64,000 bases of DNA from positions 39,284,609 to 39,348,608 of the forward strand of contig JBOZIK010000001.1 of the NCBI GenBank assembly GCA_051453625.1. Reading direction: 5' to 3'. The notes under the pieces are model-generated. The model was not told where the DNA came from, ran no database searches, and saw only the letters and a list, made by a program, of their open reading frames with translations. This DNA comes from Welwitschia mirabilis. Its lineage: Eukaryota > Gnetophyta > Gnetopsida > Welwitschiales. Numbering within the stretch: the stretch's first letter is position 1; each line of letters begins with the position of its first letter. This document shows, piece by piece, positions 1-10,570 of this stretch. Made by a program: the position numbers and the translations under genes.

Positions 1-434
1 TATTTAGTAGTAGATTTACATTGCTTTTTAATTCCATTTTCATTTGCATTCCTTATTCTACTTGGTATATCTCATAGTTTATATTGATTAATAACTAGTT
101 GAATGCTCTTCTTGATTGATATAAGTTATAGATAAGGTAGTCCTTGTGATAGAAGGACTAAGATCTAAAGAGAATTCATTTCCATTTCCATTCACTGCAT
201 TTCATATTCATTCATTTGCATCACATTTACTTGTTTATTTCCTTCNNNNNNNNNNNNNNNNNNNNNNNNNNNNNNNNNNNNNNNNNNNNNNNNNNNNNNN
301 NNNNNNNNNNNNNNNNNTTGAGATAATGACATTTGAGTGAACTTCTATCTATACTTGAGTATGGTTTTTGCAAGTTATTTGATTCATAGGTTTACCTAAA
401 GGACTTTAGGATTATATAAATTCATACCACAACA
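1..434 (+). mobile_element. 3' part of a gypsy LTR, truncated by the window edge
   Basis: The segment aligns by eye with the last ~425 bases of the LTRs at 7892-9241 and 12531-13751: a T-rich tract with tttgcat motifs, then a block ending in acaaca at 434. The base after it starts tacta, the same five bases that flank the gypsy element at 7892-13751; this could be a target-site duplication or chance. It is either a solo LTR or the 3' LTR of an element lying to the left. The family assignment rests on the Athila/Tat-type primer site of the related copy at 9245. Confidence 0.6.
246..317. other. 72-N assembly gap inside the LTR fragment
   Basis: Unlike the 10-N and 100-N gaps elsewhere, this one has a non-standard length. 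Alignment to the LTR at 7892-9241 suggests about 60 bases are missing, so it appears to be a sized gap rather than a join of duplicated ends. Confidence 0.9.
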
Positions 435-1224
435 TACTAGCTCCTAAATCTAACAAGGCTTAATTAAGTGTTTTGTTTCCTATAGTAATGGTAATTATGG
501 AACACCTAGGGTATTTGTACTTTATAGGAAATTGGTTTTGAAAGATAGCACCCATTTATTAAGCTAAAAAGGCTTTATATTTAATGTTTATTCACCTTTT
601 TATAGCATATAAATCCTTAAGAAATTTGGTATAAGAGGGTATTTATTTGATTGCTTCTAGAAAGGGAATGTTTATTTTAACTTCTTTGAAATTTTCTAGG
701 GCCTTTAATTATTTTTTCATTATATTTTCCTTTCTAAGCTATTGGAAAAAAGATAATGGTTCTTTGTAAATAGTTAATGGGTCTTTATTCTTATCCTTTT
801 TCTTATTTTCTAGTGGGTTTTGTTTATCCTTAGATTTATTTTGTTATGGATGGGTTTTCTAGCTCTTTCCGACCTCCAAGGTGAATAGGCTTGGTCTCTT
901 CTAGGTGTTTCACCCATTTTATAAATGTTATGAATTTTTGACTTGATTAGACACTTGTGAATATTTCTCTTATTTCTTTTTTACTTATTGATGAAAAAGA
1001 TTCTTAGCCAGAAATTTTTTTTTATAAAATTTTATCTTGTTTTTAGGAAAATTTTGGATGATTTCACTAATGAGTATTGTAAGTTATTTGGATATGGATT
1101 GTTTTTGGGATTTTTCCATTATCTCATCATGTTTACCTATTTCTTATTAGAATAAAAGGATATATGGACATTCAATGATTTTTGGAGTATTGATATGACA
1201 GATTAAACACTAAGTTTTAGCAAC
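435..1224. other. Non-coding stretch, probably decayed retroelement
   Basis: No recognisable domain on either strand. It lies 3' of the minus-strand gag at 1225-1880, so it may be the worn-out protease/RT part of that element, but no pol motif could be read. Confidence 0.4.
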
Positions 1225-1880
1225 CATAAGTAAGGTTGAGGGTGAGGCAGTTAATGATTTTAACTTTCTTGTTAGTTCATCAATTATTTTATTCACCTCA
1301 AAGTTTTTTGGGAACTTAAAGATACTAGTTAATCTAAATGATGTAATCTTGAAGGTTCTATAGGTTTCTTCCAAGTTTTTAAACTCTCAGCTATACTTTC
1401 TAAATACTTCCAAACCTTATCCAGAGGCATGCTCAAGAAATTACCATAGCTCATAATTTCCACTAGCTGGTAGTTAGTTGTGGATAACCCATCATAAAAG
1501 AAACTTATCTTCCTACCCAGTTCAAATACATAATAAAGGCATTTTAATAATAAATATTTATATCTTTCTAAGGTCTGAGAGAAGATCTTGTGATCCTTAT
1601 ATTGAAATTTTATGATTTCTTTCCTAGGAGCATTTGTGTTATATGTAAGAAAGAACTTAGAGATAAAGGCTTTATTTAGGTCTGTTTAATTCATAATGGA
1701 GGAGACTTTTAAGATGTTTAACTAGGATCTTTTCTTGTCTTTTGGGAAAAAAGGAAATAAATTAAGTCTAAGTGCATCATGAGAATTAGAATATTGAGAG
1801 AGGGTTGATAAGACACACTCAAATTCCTTAAGGTGTAGGTAAGGATCTTTAGATTCAAGGACATAGAAATGAAGCAAGAG
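1225..1880 (-). pseudogene. Ty3/gypsy gag remnant (Retrotrans_gag domain)
   Basis: Read on the minus strand, this is a decayed capsid gene of a Ty3/gypsy retrotransposon. From 1868 downwards one frame reads FYVLESKDPYLHLKEFE and then DALRLNLFPF, matching the start of the plant gypsy gag core. After a frameshift another frame reads ISKFFLTYNTNAPRKEII and FFYDGLSTTNYQLVEIMSYG, the typical 'F..KFFP..K...R.EI..F' and 'FY.GL' blocks. A further part, NKIIDELTRKLKSLTA, resembles the coiled segment after the core. At least one stop follows the 'HHLD' block near 1335 and at least one frameshift lies near 1730. A 10-N gap (1885-1894) abuts the N-terminal side. No zinc knuckle, protease or RT was recognised downstream. 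Domain identity is secure; subfamily (Tat/Athila) is inferred from the primer sites at 3011-4159. Confidence 0.8.
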
Positions 1881-1884
1881 TTAG

Positions 1885-1894
1885 NNNNNNNNNN
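1885..1894. other. 10-N assembly gap
   Basis: Placeholder gap at the 5' side of the minus-strand gag remnant. Confidence 0.95.
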
Positions 1895-2925
1895 AAATTC
1901 TAGCCTTTGATTAATAGGTAGTGAAACTGTGCAAGAGGTATTCCTAAGCTTTGTAATTAAAGGTAATTATAAAGGGTTTACCTAAGTTGGTTGGTGGTAG
2001 CAGTAAGGACAGCTTGATGTTTGGCTGCTTCTCAAGTGAAATAATAATCTTGTAATCTTTTGAGCATTTTTTGATTTAATAAGGTTTTATCAAAGGGATC
2101 AAGTGGGTCATTTAAATTATGTTTTGATAAGGTGGATTGATTATTTTAGTTATTTTAAGTAGTTAAGGTTTGTTCTTAAGAATTATCTTGAGCTTAGTTT
2201 TGGATTCTGAGTTCTCTCATTCTTTCATGATAAGTAAAGAAGTCTATGCTATTTTAGGTTAATATTCCTAGTGTATCATGAGTCTAGGTCATGTAAAGTA
2301 GGTTTGGATTATTTTAAGAAGGTTCAAATAAATAGGAAAAATTTCATGGATTGTACATCACAGAGGGTTTTAAGGTTTTATACATAGGTTTATTAACTAC
2401 ATATAAAATGTTTATAGTGTCGAGGTTGTAAGAAAATAAAGACAATAGAGAGGATAAAATCAAGCTCACCATAATGAAATCATGAGAAAATGTTAAAGGT
2501 TTTAATGTAGTGAAATCAAATAAAGACAATGAATGTGAGTAAAATATAATGAGAAACATGAAATAATTTTAAGAAATTTTTAATGTTTTATGCATGTAGA
2601 AAAATACAAAAATATAAAAACTTAGAAAACACATCGAAAAATAAAATCATGCAATGTAATAGTAAAGTTTGATTAAAAATTTTTAAGGTTCTAAAGTTTT
2701 TTTAACTTCAAAGTAGTTTGTAACAAATGTTAGATGTGCAGAAAATAAGTTAGAAAATCAAAAACAAAGCAAAAGAAAAAGGACTAGCTTGGATAACATT
2801 AGAAGGACTATGGAATAGTTCAAAATAACATTGGCAAGAACCATTATTAACTATTGAAAAGAAAAAAGAAAAGAAACACAAAGAAAAAGAACAAGGGCTA
2901 GTTTGGTTATCACTAGAAAAAGAAC
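1895..2925. other. AT-rich leader region without genes
   Basis: Between the gag remnant and the primer-site repeats. On the minus strand this would be the long 5' leader of the gypsy element. The short open frames here contain only low-complexity residues and match nothing I know. Confidence 0.45.
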
Positions 2926-3010
2926 TAGTATCCATCACTAGAAAACTAAAAACTATGTATAGAACTTTTAAAAAGGAAAACTAGTACTTCTCTTAGCCAC
3001 TTCCATGCTG

Positions 3011-3031
3011 TTATCCTTAGCAAAGGTACCA
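3011..3031 (-). other. Decayed gypsy primer-binding site, copy 1
   Basis: The minus strand reads tggtacctttgctaaggata, close to the Athila/Tat-type PBS tggcgccgttgccggggata. All but one difference are C-to-T or G-to-A changes. Confidence 0.55.
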
Positions 3032-3163
3032 AAATCTAATTAACTTATAGTACAAATATCAAATTTAAACTAAGTTTGCACTTAGCTATTATTCTTCCTC
3101 AAGGATAACATGGTTTTAGGTTTAGAATTATACTAACTTAAATCTTAATGCAACTTATAAAGT

Positions 3164-3190
3164 AAAGAAAGAAAGAAAGAAAGGAAAGAA
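3164..3190 (+). repeat. (AAAG)n microsatellite
   Basis: About six imperfect AAAG units, with one aagg interruption. It lies within the first primer-site repeat block; the other blocks have shorter aaagaaag runs here. Confidence 0.9.
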
Positions 3191-3303
3191 AACTAGCTAT
3201 AAGGTCTTGCCAATTTATTTAAAGCATTTCTTCACTCTAATGTTGTTCAATTGTCTTCTTGTAAAACAATCAAAACCATCAAGTGATTTTGATCCAATTC
3301 ATG

Positions 3304-3403
3304 NNNNNNNNNNNNNNNNNNNNNNNNNNNNNNNNNNNNNNNNNNNNNNNNNNNNNNNNNNNNNNNNNNNNNNNNNNNNNNNNNNNNNNNNNNNNNNNNN
3401 NNN
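3304..3403. other. 100-N gap flanked by duplicated contig ends
   Basis: The left flank 2926-3303 and the right flank 3404 to about 3822 are the same sequence. The left one stops and the right one starts at the gap, the signature of two overlapping contigs placed end to end. Confidence 0.9.
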
Positions 3404-3490
3404 ACTAGTATCCATCACTAAAAAACTAAAAACTATGTATATAACTTTTAAAAAGGAAAAATAGTACTCCTCTTAGCCACTTCCATGTCA

Positions 3491-3511
3491 TTATCCTTAG
3501 CAAAGATACCA
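3491..3511 (-). other. Decayed gypsy primer-binding site, copy 2
   Basis: The minus strand reads tggtatctttgctaaggata. Compared with tggcgccgttgccggggata all but one change are C-to-T or G-to-A. Confidence 0.55.
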
Positions 3512-4138
3512 AAATTCGACTAACTTATAGTTCAATTATCAAACGTAAACTAAGTTTTCACTTAGCTATTATTCTTCCTCAGGAATAACATGTTTTAGAT
3601 TCAGAATTATACTAACTTAAATCTTAATGCAACTTACAAAGTAAAGAAAGAAAGGAAAATGGTAAAGTCTAAAGTTGAGTGTAAGTTCATTTTAGAAAAG
3701 AGGAAAGCAAACTAGCTATAAGGTATTGCTAATTTATTTAAAGTAGTCCTTCACTCCAATGTTGTTCAATTATCTTCTTGTAAAACAATTAAAACCATCA
3801 AGTGATTTTGGTCCAATTCATGAGGCATAATCTCATATACCATATGATAAATGATGAATCCAATTAATACTATAGCCTTGAAATAACTATAAAATGTAAG
3901 GATGTCTAAAGTACTCAATATCTATGAAATTAAAGGATCAAGTAATAAAATTGAAATCACACAACTAAAGTAAACTTGATAGTTAAAGAAGTTATCTAAG
4001 CATCCCAATTATGGTATTACTCATGAATCAAGATTAAAGAAAAATAACTTTTGCATTACAAAAATGGAAACAACTTTATAGAAAAAATAAAGAAGTAGGA
4101 AGAACTCCTCATCAATTCTTTGAGCTACTTCTATGCCA

Positions 4139-4159
4139 TTATCCCTAGCACTAATGCCA
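4139..4159 (-). other. Decayed gypsy primer-binding site, copy 3
   Basis: The minus strand reads tggcattagtgctagggata. It keeps tggc at the start and gggata at the end of the Athila/Tat PBS; only one difference is a transversion. Confidence 0.6.
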
Positions 4160-4854
4160 AAATATGGTTAACTTATAGTATAACATCTTAGATTTAAGCT
4201 AAGTTTTTACTTAGCTATTATTCTTCCTCAGGGATAACATGGGTTTTAGGTCTAGAATTGCACTAACTTAAATCCTAATGTAAGTTATAAAGTAAAGAAA
4301 GAAAGGAAAATGGTGAAATCTATAGTTAAGTTGAAATTTGTCTTAGAGAAAAGGGAAATTACCAATCTATCTAAAGTAGTCCTTTACTCCAATGTTGTCT
4401 AATTACCTTCTTGTAAAATAATTAAACTCATCAAGTACTTTTTCTCCAATTCATGAGATATAATCTCATCCCTTATATGATAAATGTTAAATCTAATTAA
4501 CACTATAGCCTTAAAATAACTATATAAAGTAAGGACTTCTAAAGTACTCAAGATCTATAAAATAAGAAGACTAAGTGATAAAAGTGGAATTACATCACTA
4601 AAATAAGCTTAATAGTTAAAGAAGTTATGTAAGCATCCCAATTATGCTATTACTCATAAATCAATATCAAAGAAAAATAATTTTTGCATTACAAAAAGGG
4701 AATAACATTATAGCAAAGAAAGAAAGAATCAGAAAGTACTCTTTAGTAATCCTCAAAGACTAGTTTACTCTCTTAAAGAGTTGCCTAAAAAGCCATCACA
4801 AGTTGATGCTTCAAACTCTCTAAATTTTCCAAGACAAAGATGAATACAATGAAG

Positions 4855-5130
4855 GATTCAAGCCCCTTTTTATAGGAAGAGATAAGGGTGAGGAGTGATT
4901 ACATTCTAAGCATATGCATTATGTAGAATCTTTATCATTTAGTATTAGGTAGATAAGATTCTGTCTTATAGCGTTTGATAGAGATTATCTTGTAGTATTA
5001 GGTAGACTAGATTCTGTCCTCTTGCATTAGGTATAATCTTCATTATTTAGCATTTGATAGAGGTTGTCTTATAGCACTTGGTTGAGATTATCACATAGCT
5101 CTAATGCCACCTTCACATGTCTTTGCCACA
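4855..5130 (+). repeat. Imperfect short tandem repeats around 'tattaggtaga'
   Basis: Degenerate ~50-bp units containing gcatta/gtattaggtaga and gattctgtctt/gattatctt, four to five times. They follow the primer-site repeats and probably belong to the same gypsy leader or LTR. No coding potential. Confidence 0.55.
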
Positions 5131-5399
5131 TGTCTTAAAATGCTTCTGCTAGGTGATACCACCTCATCTCTTCATTGCCACCATGGTTTTATGTAGAATT
5201 ATTTCCATCTTCTACCATGTATTCCAAAACATGGCTAAATATTTTCAATTATTATTGAAAAAATCATAATATTAAATTTTATTTTAAAAATAATAAAAGA
5301 CATATTTTATGATTAAAATAATTAAATTAATATCTTCATTTATAATAAATAAGCCTAAAACACTTGATATAAATGTCAATTATTACATGTTAATAGATG
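5131..5399. other. AT-rich non-coding spacer
   Basis: Nothing recognised; A/T runs and a few ccaccatgg-like words only. Confidence 0.4.
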
Positions 5400-5835
5400 T
5401 GCTTTTTTAATCATTTTTAAAGCTATAGTAGTCTAATGTTGATCTTAGTTGCTTTGAAGTTATAGGATTCTAATGTTAATGTTAGTTATAAAAGATATAG
5501 AAGTTTTTATTTTACAAGAAAGTTGTCTTTAAATTTGTAGATGTCTAATATAAAGACGTCTTTGAAGCTATATACATTTATTAAGTAGATATCTTTGGAT
5601 TATGTAAACGTCTTTATATTAGACATCAAGTACCAATTTTTTATTTCTTTTTGTTTTCAAAATAGATGTCCTTGTTTTAGTAGACATCTTTATCATGCCT
5701 AGATAACTATTGAAAATATTTATTAGAATACATTTTTAGGATTTTTAGACATCTACTTTCATCATTTTATATGTCTTTCATGTGATAGACATCTTTGACA
5801 CAGTGCATCATAAATTTAAAATGCATTAAAAAAAT
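5400..5835 (+). repeat. Cluster of AGACGTCT-like palindromic motifs, with a 20-bp inverted repeat
   Basis: Variants of the palindrome agacgtct (agatgtct, agacatct, agatatct, gacgtctt) recur many times here. Arms 5540-5559 (gatgtctaatataaagacgt) and 5608-5627 are perfect reverse complements separated by 48 bases, giving a possible hairpin. A similar cluster lies at 7480-7870 inside a Sirevirus-like LTR, so this may be the 5' LTR remnant of the same element. Repeated palindromes in LTRs are a known Sirevirus feature. Confidence 0.5.
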
Positions 5836-7257
5836 GAGAGTTTCAACACCTTTTAAGTAGGAAAGGGATCATCAACCCTTATTTTTAGTCCTCTAATTAG
5901 TAGATGTTTCCATAAGATTGCTTTGAACCTTCCTTTTCTTACATCTCTTAATATAAATGTCTTTAAGTTGAAAAATTCTACACGGTAAGCAAATCAGATG
6001 TTATTTTTGTGATAGCTGCTCTTTGTTTTTTTGGTTATTTCAATTATTTCTATTAGAGTTATTTTATATCTTACTCTTAAAATAGTGAGGAGAAAGTCCT
6101 TTTATGCTTTAAAAGTAAAGGAAATTATCATTGAAACATAGATTTCTTAGTATGAATCATGGTTTTATCATGAAACTAATAGAAAAATTGTTTAAAACAT
6201 TGTCTAATTCAAAGAAGGATTTTAAGCAAAGGCATCAGTAGCACCTTCTATAATAGGTTGTGAATTAGGTATAATAGAGGATTCAAATACTTTGAAATCC
6301 ACAAAGGGGAGTCACACTTTTAAGAGGAGCACAAGGATTCAGCACAAGCTTAAGGGGAGCAATAGGTGGATTTAGAAATATTAGATGATGAATATCTTAT
6401 CTTCTATAGGCCTCGTTATAATCTCTCTATTCACGATCCCACACAACCACCTTTACTACCTCATATACCTTCATTACCTCATGTATCATCACCACCATCA
6501 TCACTCATATTTTTCATTCACGCATCACCTCTTAATACTACTTCATGCTCTATATTTGATTTTAATAAGACTACCATTGCTAGTTTCTTTGATAAATCTA
6601 TCACCCCTTAAATGTACTTTCATATGAGAATATAGGCCTCTTAAAGTTATGATGATACATTGTAGCGGGCATTACAAAAATGACATATGCCTCCACCTAT
6701 ATCATGTTTCTCTTATAGCATCCAGACTTTCACCACTAAAGATAGTGATGATGATAGTGATGATACTAGGAATGGTACTCATTATACTATTGACTTAGCT
6801 CTTAGTGATTAGTTTCTTTTGTGCTATCCAAAAAAAAAGAAGAGAAAATGGCAAATTATATTAACATCCTATATGATTTTAAAGTATGTGGACTTAAGAT
6901 GGGTGGTTAAACTTCCTATGAATGGTATTATTATTGAAGCTCACTTCTATGTGTTGGCAAAGATATCTTAATGAGTTGATGACTTTTTAATTATTATCTA
7001 TTAGTTTTTGAAATCTTTTTATATTTAATGTAACTTGTGCTACATTTTGTTTGTCATGTATCTAGCAACTCAATATATTAGCACTACTTTTTGTTTACTA
7101 TCTTGCAATAATTATCAATGTGTTTTTCTAATGATTTCATTTTTTGCAATTTTTAAAATTTCTCTTGTAATATATTATGGTTTATTTTGTTTTAATGTTA
7201 TTCTGAGTACATTTGAACATGATTGCACTAATAATATTTATCAAGTTTGAATATCAT
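5836..7257 (+). pseudogene. 3' (post-pol) part of a plus-strand Sirevirus-like element
   Basis: The segment ends in a purine tract and LTR start at 7258-7273, and its last 300 bases have the T-rich, ttttgtt-repeating character common between the last frame and the 3' LTR of Sireviruses. One stop-free stretch (6366-6611) encodes 81 residues rich in Pro, His and Ser, including two PPLLPHIP/PHVSSPPSS-like segments; it matches no domain I know and may be the tail of a post-pol frame. No RT or integrase motif is left. The 5' boundary is uncertain. Confidence 0.4.
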
Positions 7258-7272
7258 CAAGAAAGAGGAGAT
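7258..7272 (+). other. Polypurine tract of the Sirevirus-like element
   Basis: caagaaagaggagat directly before the LTR start; such a tract primes plus-strand DNA synthesis in LTR retroelements. Confidence 0.55.
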
Positions 7273-7886
7273 CATTAGTAAAATCCTAGTTTTGATGGTT
7301 TTACTTATTAAATATGATGTATTTAATGTGAAAATAGGATACACTAAAATATTGAGGCTACAAAGAGGGAATAAGCTAGGTAAAATTCAAATCTAAAGGA
7401 ATCTAATAGAGTATACTCATAAAGCTTAGAGTTCACATAAGCTTCAGCTCAAAGTTCATGAAGAATAAAAAAAGTTACATGAAGACATCTTCAAATGTGA
7501 AGAGGTCTATAATGAAGATGTCTTCTCTCTTAAAGACATCTGAACTAAATTTGAAGCTAACATAGGTGAAATATGTCTATCTTAACAAAGACATTTATAC
7601 TAAACATAACTCATGAAAGACATATAGAAAATAGAAGACCTCTATATTGCTTTAACTATTGAAAGACATCTATTTAATTAAAGATGTCTATGCTAAACTA
7701 AAAGAGGTAATAAAGGTTAATTTTGTTAGGATGAATTATTTACTTTTCAAGAGATCAAAGCAAGTTCTACATAATGAATTTGTGATGCCTAAGGATCAGA
7801 GACATAGCAATTTAAACCTTATTGAACTCTTTACAGTTTGACCAAAGACATTTTCAGGCTAAAGATGTTTACCTATAAGAGTAGTC
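7273..7886 (+). mobile_element. 3' LTR of the Sirevirus-like element, first part
   Basis: It starts cattagtaaaatcctag, where cattag probably derives from tgttag. AGATGTCT/AGACATCT palindromes recur from 7480 to 7870. The LTR is interrupted at 7892 by a gypsy insertion and continues at 13757 (and, because of a duplicated contig end, again at about 15184), ending near 15991. Confidence 0.55.
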
Positions 7887-7891
7887 TACTA
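7887..7891 (+). other. Target-site duplication TACTA, left
   Basis: Identical to 13752-13756 on the other side of the gypsy element. Confidence 0.7.
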
Positions 7892-9241
7892 TATTGTAAT
7901 GCCAAATTGTATGTATTTAATGGGGTATTTTAAGTACTTTTATAGGACATTTAAATATGTTTAGATGGAATTCTGATGATTATGGAGAGCTAGTGAGATG
8001 ATCATAAAAGCATGTAATTCTTGATGTATTTAAAGGTATTTTAGATAGATTCTAATACTTAGCACTTTAATAAGAAGATCAATAATCTAAGAGGCTGATT
8101 TCTCTTAGCTGAAGAGCTTAATAAGATTATCATCCCTTCCATTATCTAGGTGACAATGAGGATGATAGTGATGTTGATATTAAGTAAAGATGCAGGGCTA
8201 ACTGTAAGGTTGCAAACTAATGATTCATCTTATATTATGGGTGTCATCCCTATAGTTGTCTAGATGACATTCAAAATAATAACTAATTCATATGAACAAA
8301 TTGAATTATCTTTGTAATGAGGTCATGTACCCTAGATGGACTGCTAGGTTTTCATCTCTGAATTCTAGGGTTTTGCTTCCAAAATATTTAATATAAGACT
8401 ATAAATAACCCTCTTTCCTTCACTCCCAATTTCATCTTTTGTACCAAAAGGTCCTTTGATAGTAGATCGAAGGGAAAGAGATTCATCCTATGCTCTAAAG
8501 NNNNNNNNNNGTCTATTTCTAAATAAGTATTGATTGTGTTCTCAAATCCATATTTTCTTCACTTGTATTAGAAATTCTCATGATAAGAGATTAAATCATC
8601 AAAGATCCATCCTTGGTAGTTATAGAGAGACATCCTCCTTAGTGTTAGACTATGATTCCTCCATTGAGGTACTACTGCTTTGTAAGTAGATGTCGGTTTA
8701 AGATTAATGCAAGATTCCTTTTATTTTATTATATGCATCTCCCTTATAGTTTAAGTTGGTTAAAATTCTATCACAATATCATAGTTGATCTAGATCACAA
8801 GGGTAACCTTTATTAAGGTTGACATTTTTAATTTAAATATTATATTTCATTTTATATTGCATTTCCATAATTTTTTATTTTAATTGGTGTTTCTCATAAC
8901 TTATGTTGGTTAGGGTTAAGTGATAGTTTTTCTGGTTAATTTAAGTTATAATGGTTGATCTTAGTAGTAGAAAGACTGATAATCAAATAGATTTATTACT
9001 TATTACATTTGCATACATCTTGCATGGTATTTTTACATTGTTCTTGTTTTATTTACCTAAAAAAAGAAAGACTCAAAATACTTTGATAAAATCAATTCTC
9101 TAACTTCTATCCTAGTGCCTTTAATGGATTACAACATTTATGTTAACTCTTTTCTATCTTAGTATGTGTTTTATTCCAAGCATTTATGACCTAGAGGATT
9201 TACTGATGGACTTAAAGATTGCATAAATTTATATTGCAACA
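7892..9241 (+). mobile_element. 5' LTR of the gypsy element
   Basis: It starts tattgtaatgcc (TG decayed to TA) and ends attgcaaca. A TATA-like tataaataaccc lies near 8400, and the same spot is conserved in the second LTR (ataaatataccc). A 10-N gap (8501-8510) lies within. The U5 side is T-rich. Confidence 0.7.
8501..8510. other. 10-N assembly gap
   Basis: Within the 5' LTR. About 90 bases after the gap (8511-8600) have no counterpart in the second LTR, so the first LTR may carry a small insertion here. Confidence 0.9.
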
Positions 9242-9244
9242 TTT

Positions 9245-9263
9245 TAGTACCATTGCCAGCAAA
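9245..9263 (+). other. Decayed Athila/Tat-type primer-binding site
   Basis: tagtaccattgccagcaaa, three bases after the LTR. Against tggcgccgttgccggggaa all but one of the differences are C-to-T or G-to-A. This assigns the element to the gypsy Athila/Tat group. Confidence 0.6.
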
Positions 9264-10490
9264 GGCCACAAAGTGTTGAAGGATTGTCACTATCTAGATA
9301 AGTATGTTGGATTTTAATTTAAGTTACTTATTTGAAATAATGTTGTATTTTTATTCTAGATTCTATTGGTTTATTTTTTTGCAAGTTTTATTTTAGTAGT
9401 ATAAATAAGCCCTATTATCCTCTCTGTTATCCAGATGGCTTTGCAAACTATTACTCTTCATTTCACATTTTTCCTTTATTTTTTTACAATAAGGTTTTCT
9501 ATTTTTGGTACCATAATAAAGTGTACATTGTCCTTTGTATTGTCTAGATGACTAAGTGGATGATTGTTAGTAGTTTTGCTTCTATTTTTGTTTTCTTTTT
9601 TGCAGCCCTTTTGTTTTTTATTTTTTGGAACATATCTTTTTTGGTTATCTCTGATATCATTTAGAGGATAGACAAGAGGATGTCCATTAAATTTTTTTCA
9701 TAAGTATAGAATAACATTTTTTCCTATCCATTAACTTAATCTTGTAAACGTAGATGAAAATCTTAAAACCAGATTAGCCTAACTTGATCACCTAGATGAA
9801 AAACATACCCAAGTTATACATCGTCAACTTATTCATAAAGCCTAAGTTAAGTTTAAACGTGATAAAAATATAACTCATAAACAATTTATATTAGGTTAAT
9901 AAGTCCTATTACATAATAACTAAGTGCATCTTTTACACAATAAATTAACCTCTAAATTGTTAGATTCTTATCTTATAAAAAAACTACATCTTAATGAATT
10001 ATTTGAAAACTCCAATCCAAATACTATGAAAAATCAGAAAGTTAACAAACAAAGTTGAAAATCTATGAATCATCTACTGATCAAACCTTAAACATGATAG
10101 AATTACTTTTCTTATAAGCCCCTCTCAATGAGAAGGACCTTCATCCTACCATTATTTAAATTCTTTCTTAACTAATTCCTTTAGTGGATGTCATACTATC
10201 ACTTAAACATCTTTAACTTGACTTATGTATTACTTTATGAAGTTACCATGACTACTAATCTTTTACTTGAGCATTTCAAAGTAATAAGATTGAATTCACC
10301 CAATCTTAAGACATTCATACATTTATAAACTTCATTTTAAAGAGATATTCCTTATTTCTTTTGTTTTCTTTCAATGGTACAAGTCTTTAGTTGTTTAGAT
10401 CTGTTCTTCCCTATTTCTTGTCTTTTTTCTTTACTCTCGTCTATGTGATACTTTACCTATTCTATTGAAAAATAAAAATAAAAATGTGTT

Positions 10491-10570
<80 letters not shown>

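Larger units (their letters stand above)
2926..4735 (-). repeat. Tandem repeat with a primer-binding site in each unit
   Basis: Three related blocks: about 2926-3303, 3404-4080 and 4081-4735. Shared landmarks in each are ccattatcc..tagca (a decayed PBS), actaagtttt.acttagct, attcttcctcaggaataac and acttaaatc.taatg. Blocks two and three are 0.65 kb apart and also share the downstream half (caattcatgag, atctcat, gcatcccaatta). The first block repeats the start of the second on the other side of a 100-N gap, so it is probably an unmerged contig end rather than a true third copy. On the minus strand the order is LTR-end-like sequence, PBS, leader. Confidence 0.7.

Noticed and set aside
146-340. 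64-codon plus-strand frame across the 72-N gap
   Set aside because: Most of its length is unknown sequence and it lies in an LTR.
3207-3464. 85-codon plus-strand frame
   Set aside because: Runs through a 100-N gap between duplicated contig ends, so the join is artificial.
6385-6627. His-rich plus-strand frame (MYHHHHHH)
   Set aside because: Overlaps another frame, arises from a catcatcaccaccatcatcac run, and has no family match.
7035-7250. 71-codon plus-strand frame rich in Phe, Leu and Ile
   Set aside because: A product of the T-rich tract before the LTR; no start context or domain.
10495-10569. Regulatory Z-DNA element
   Set aside because: A plain TG microsatellite within a dead retroelement; nothing suggests a function.
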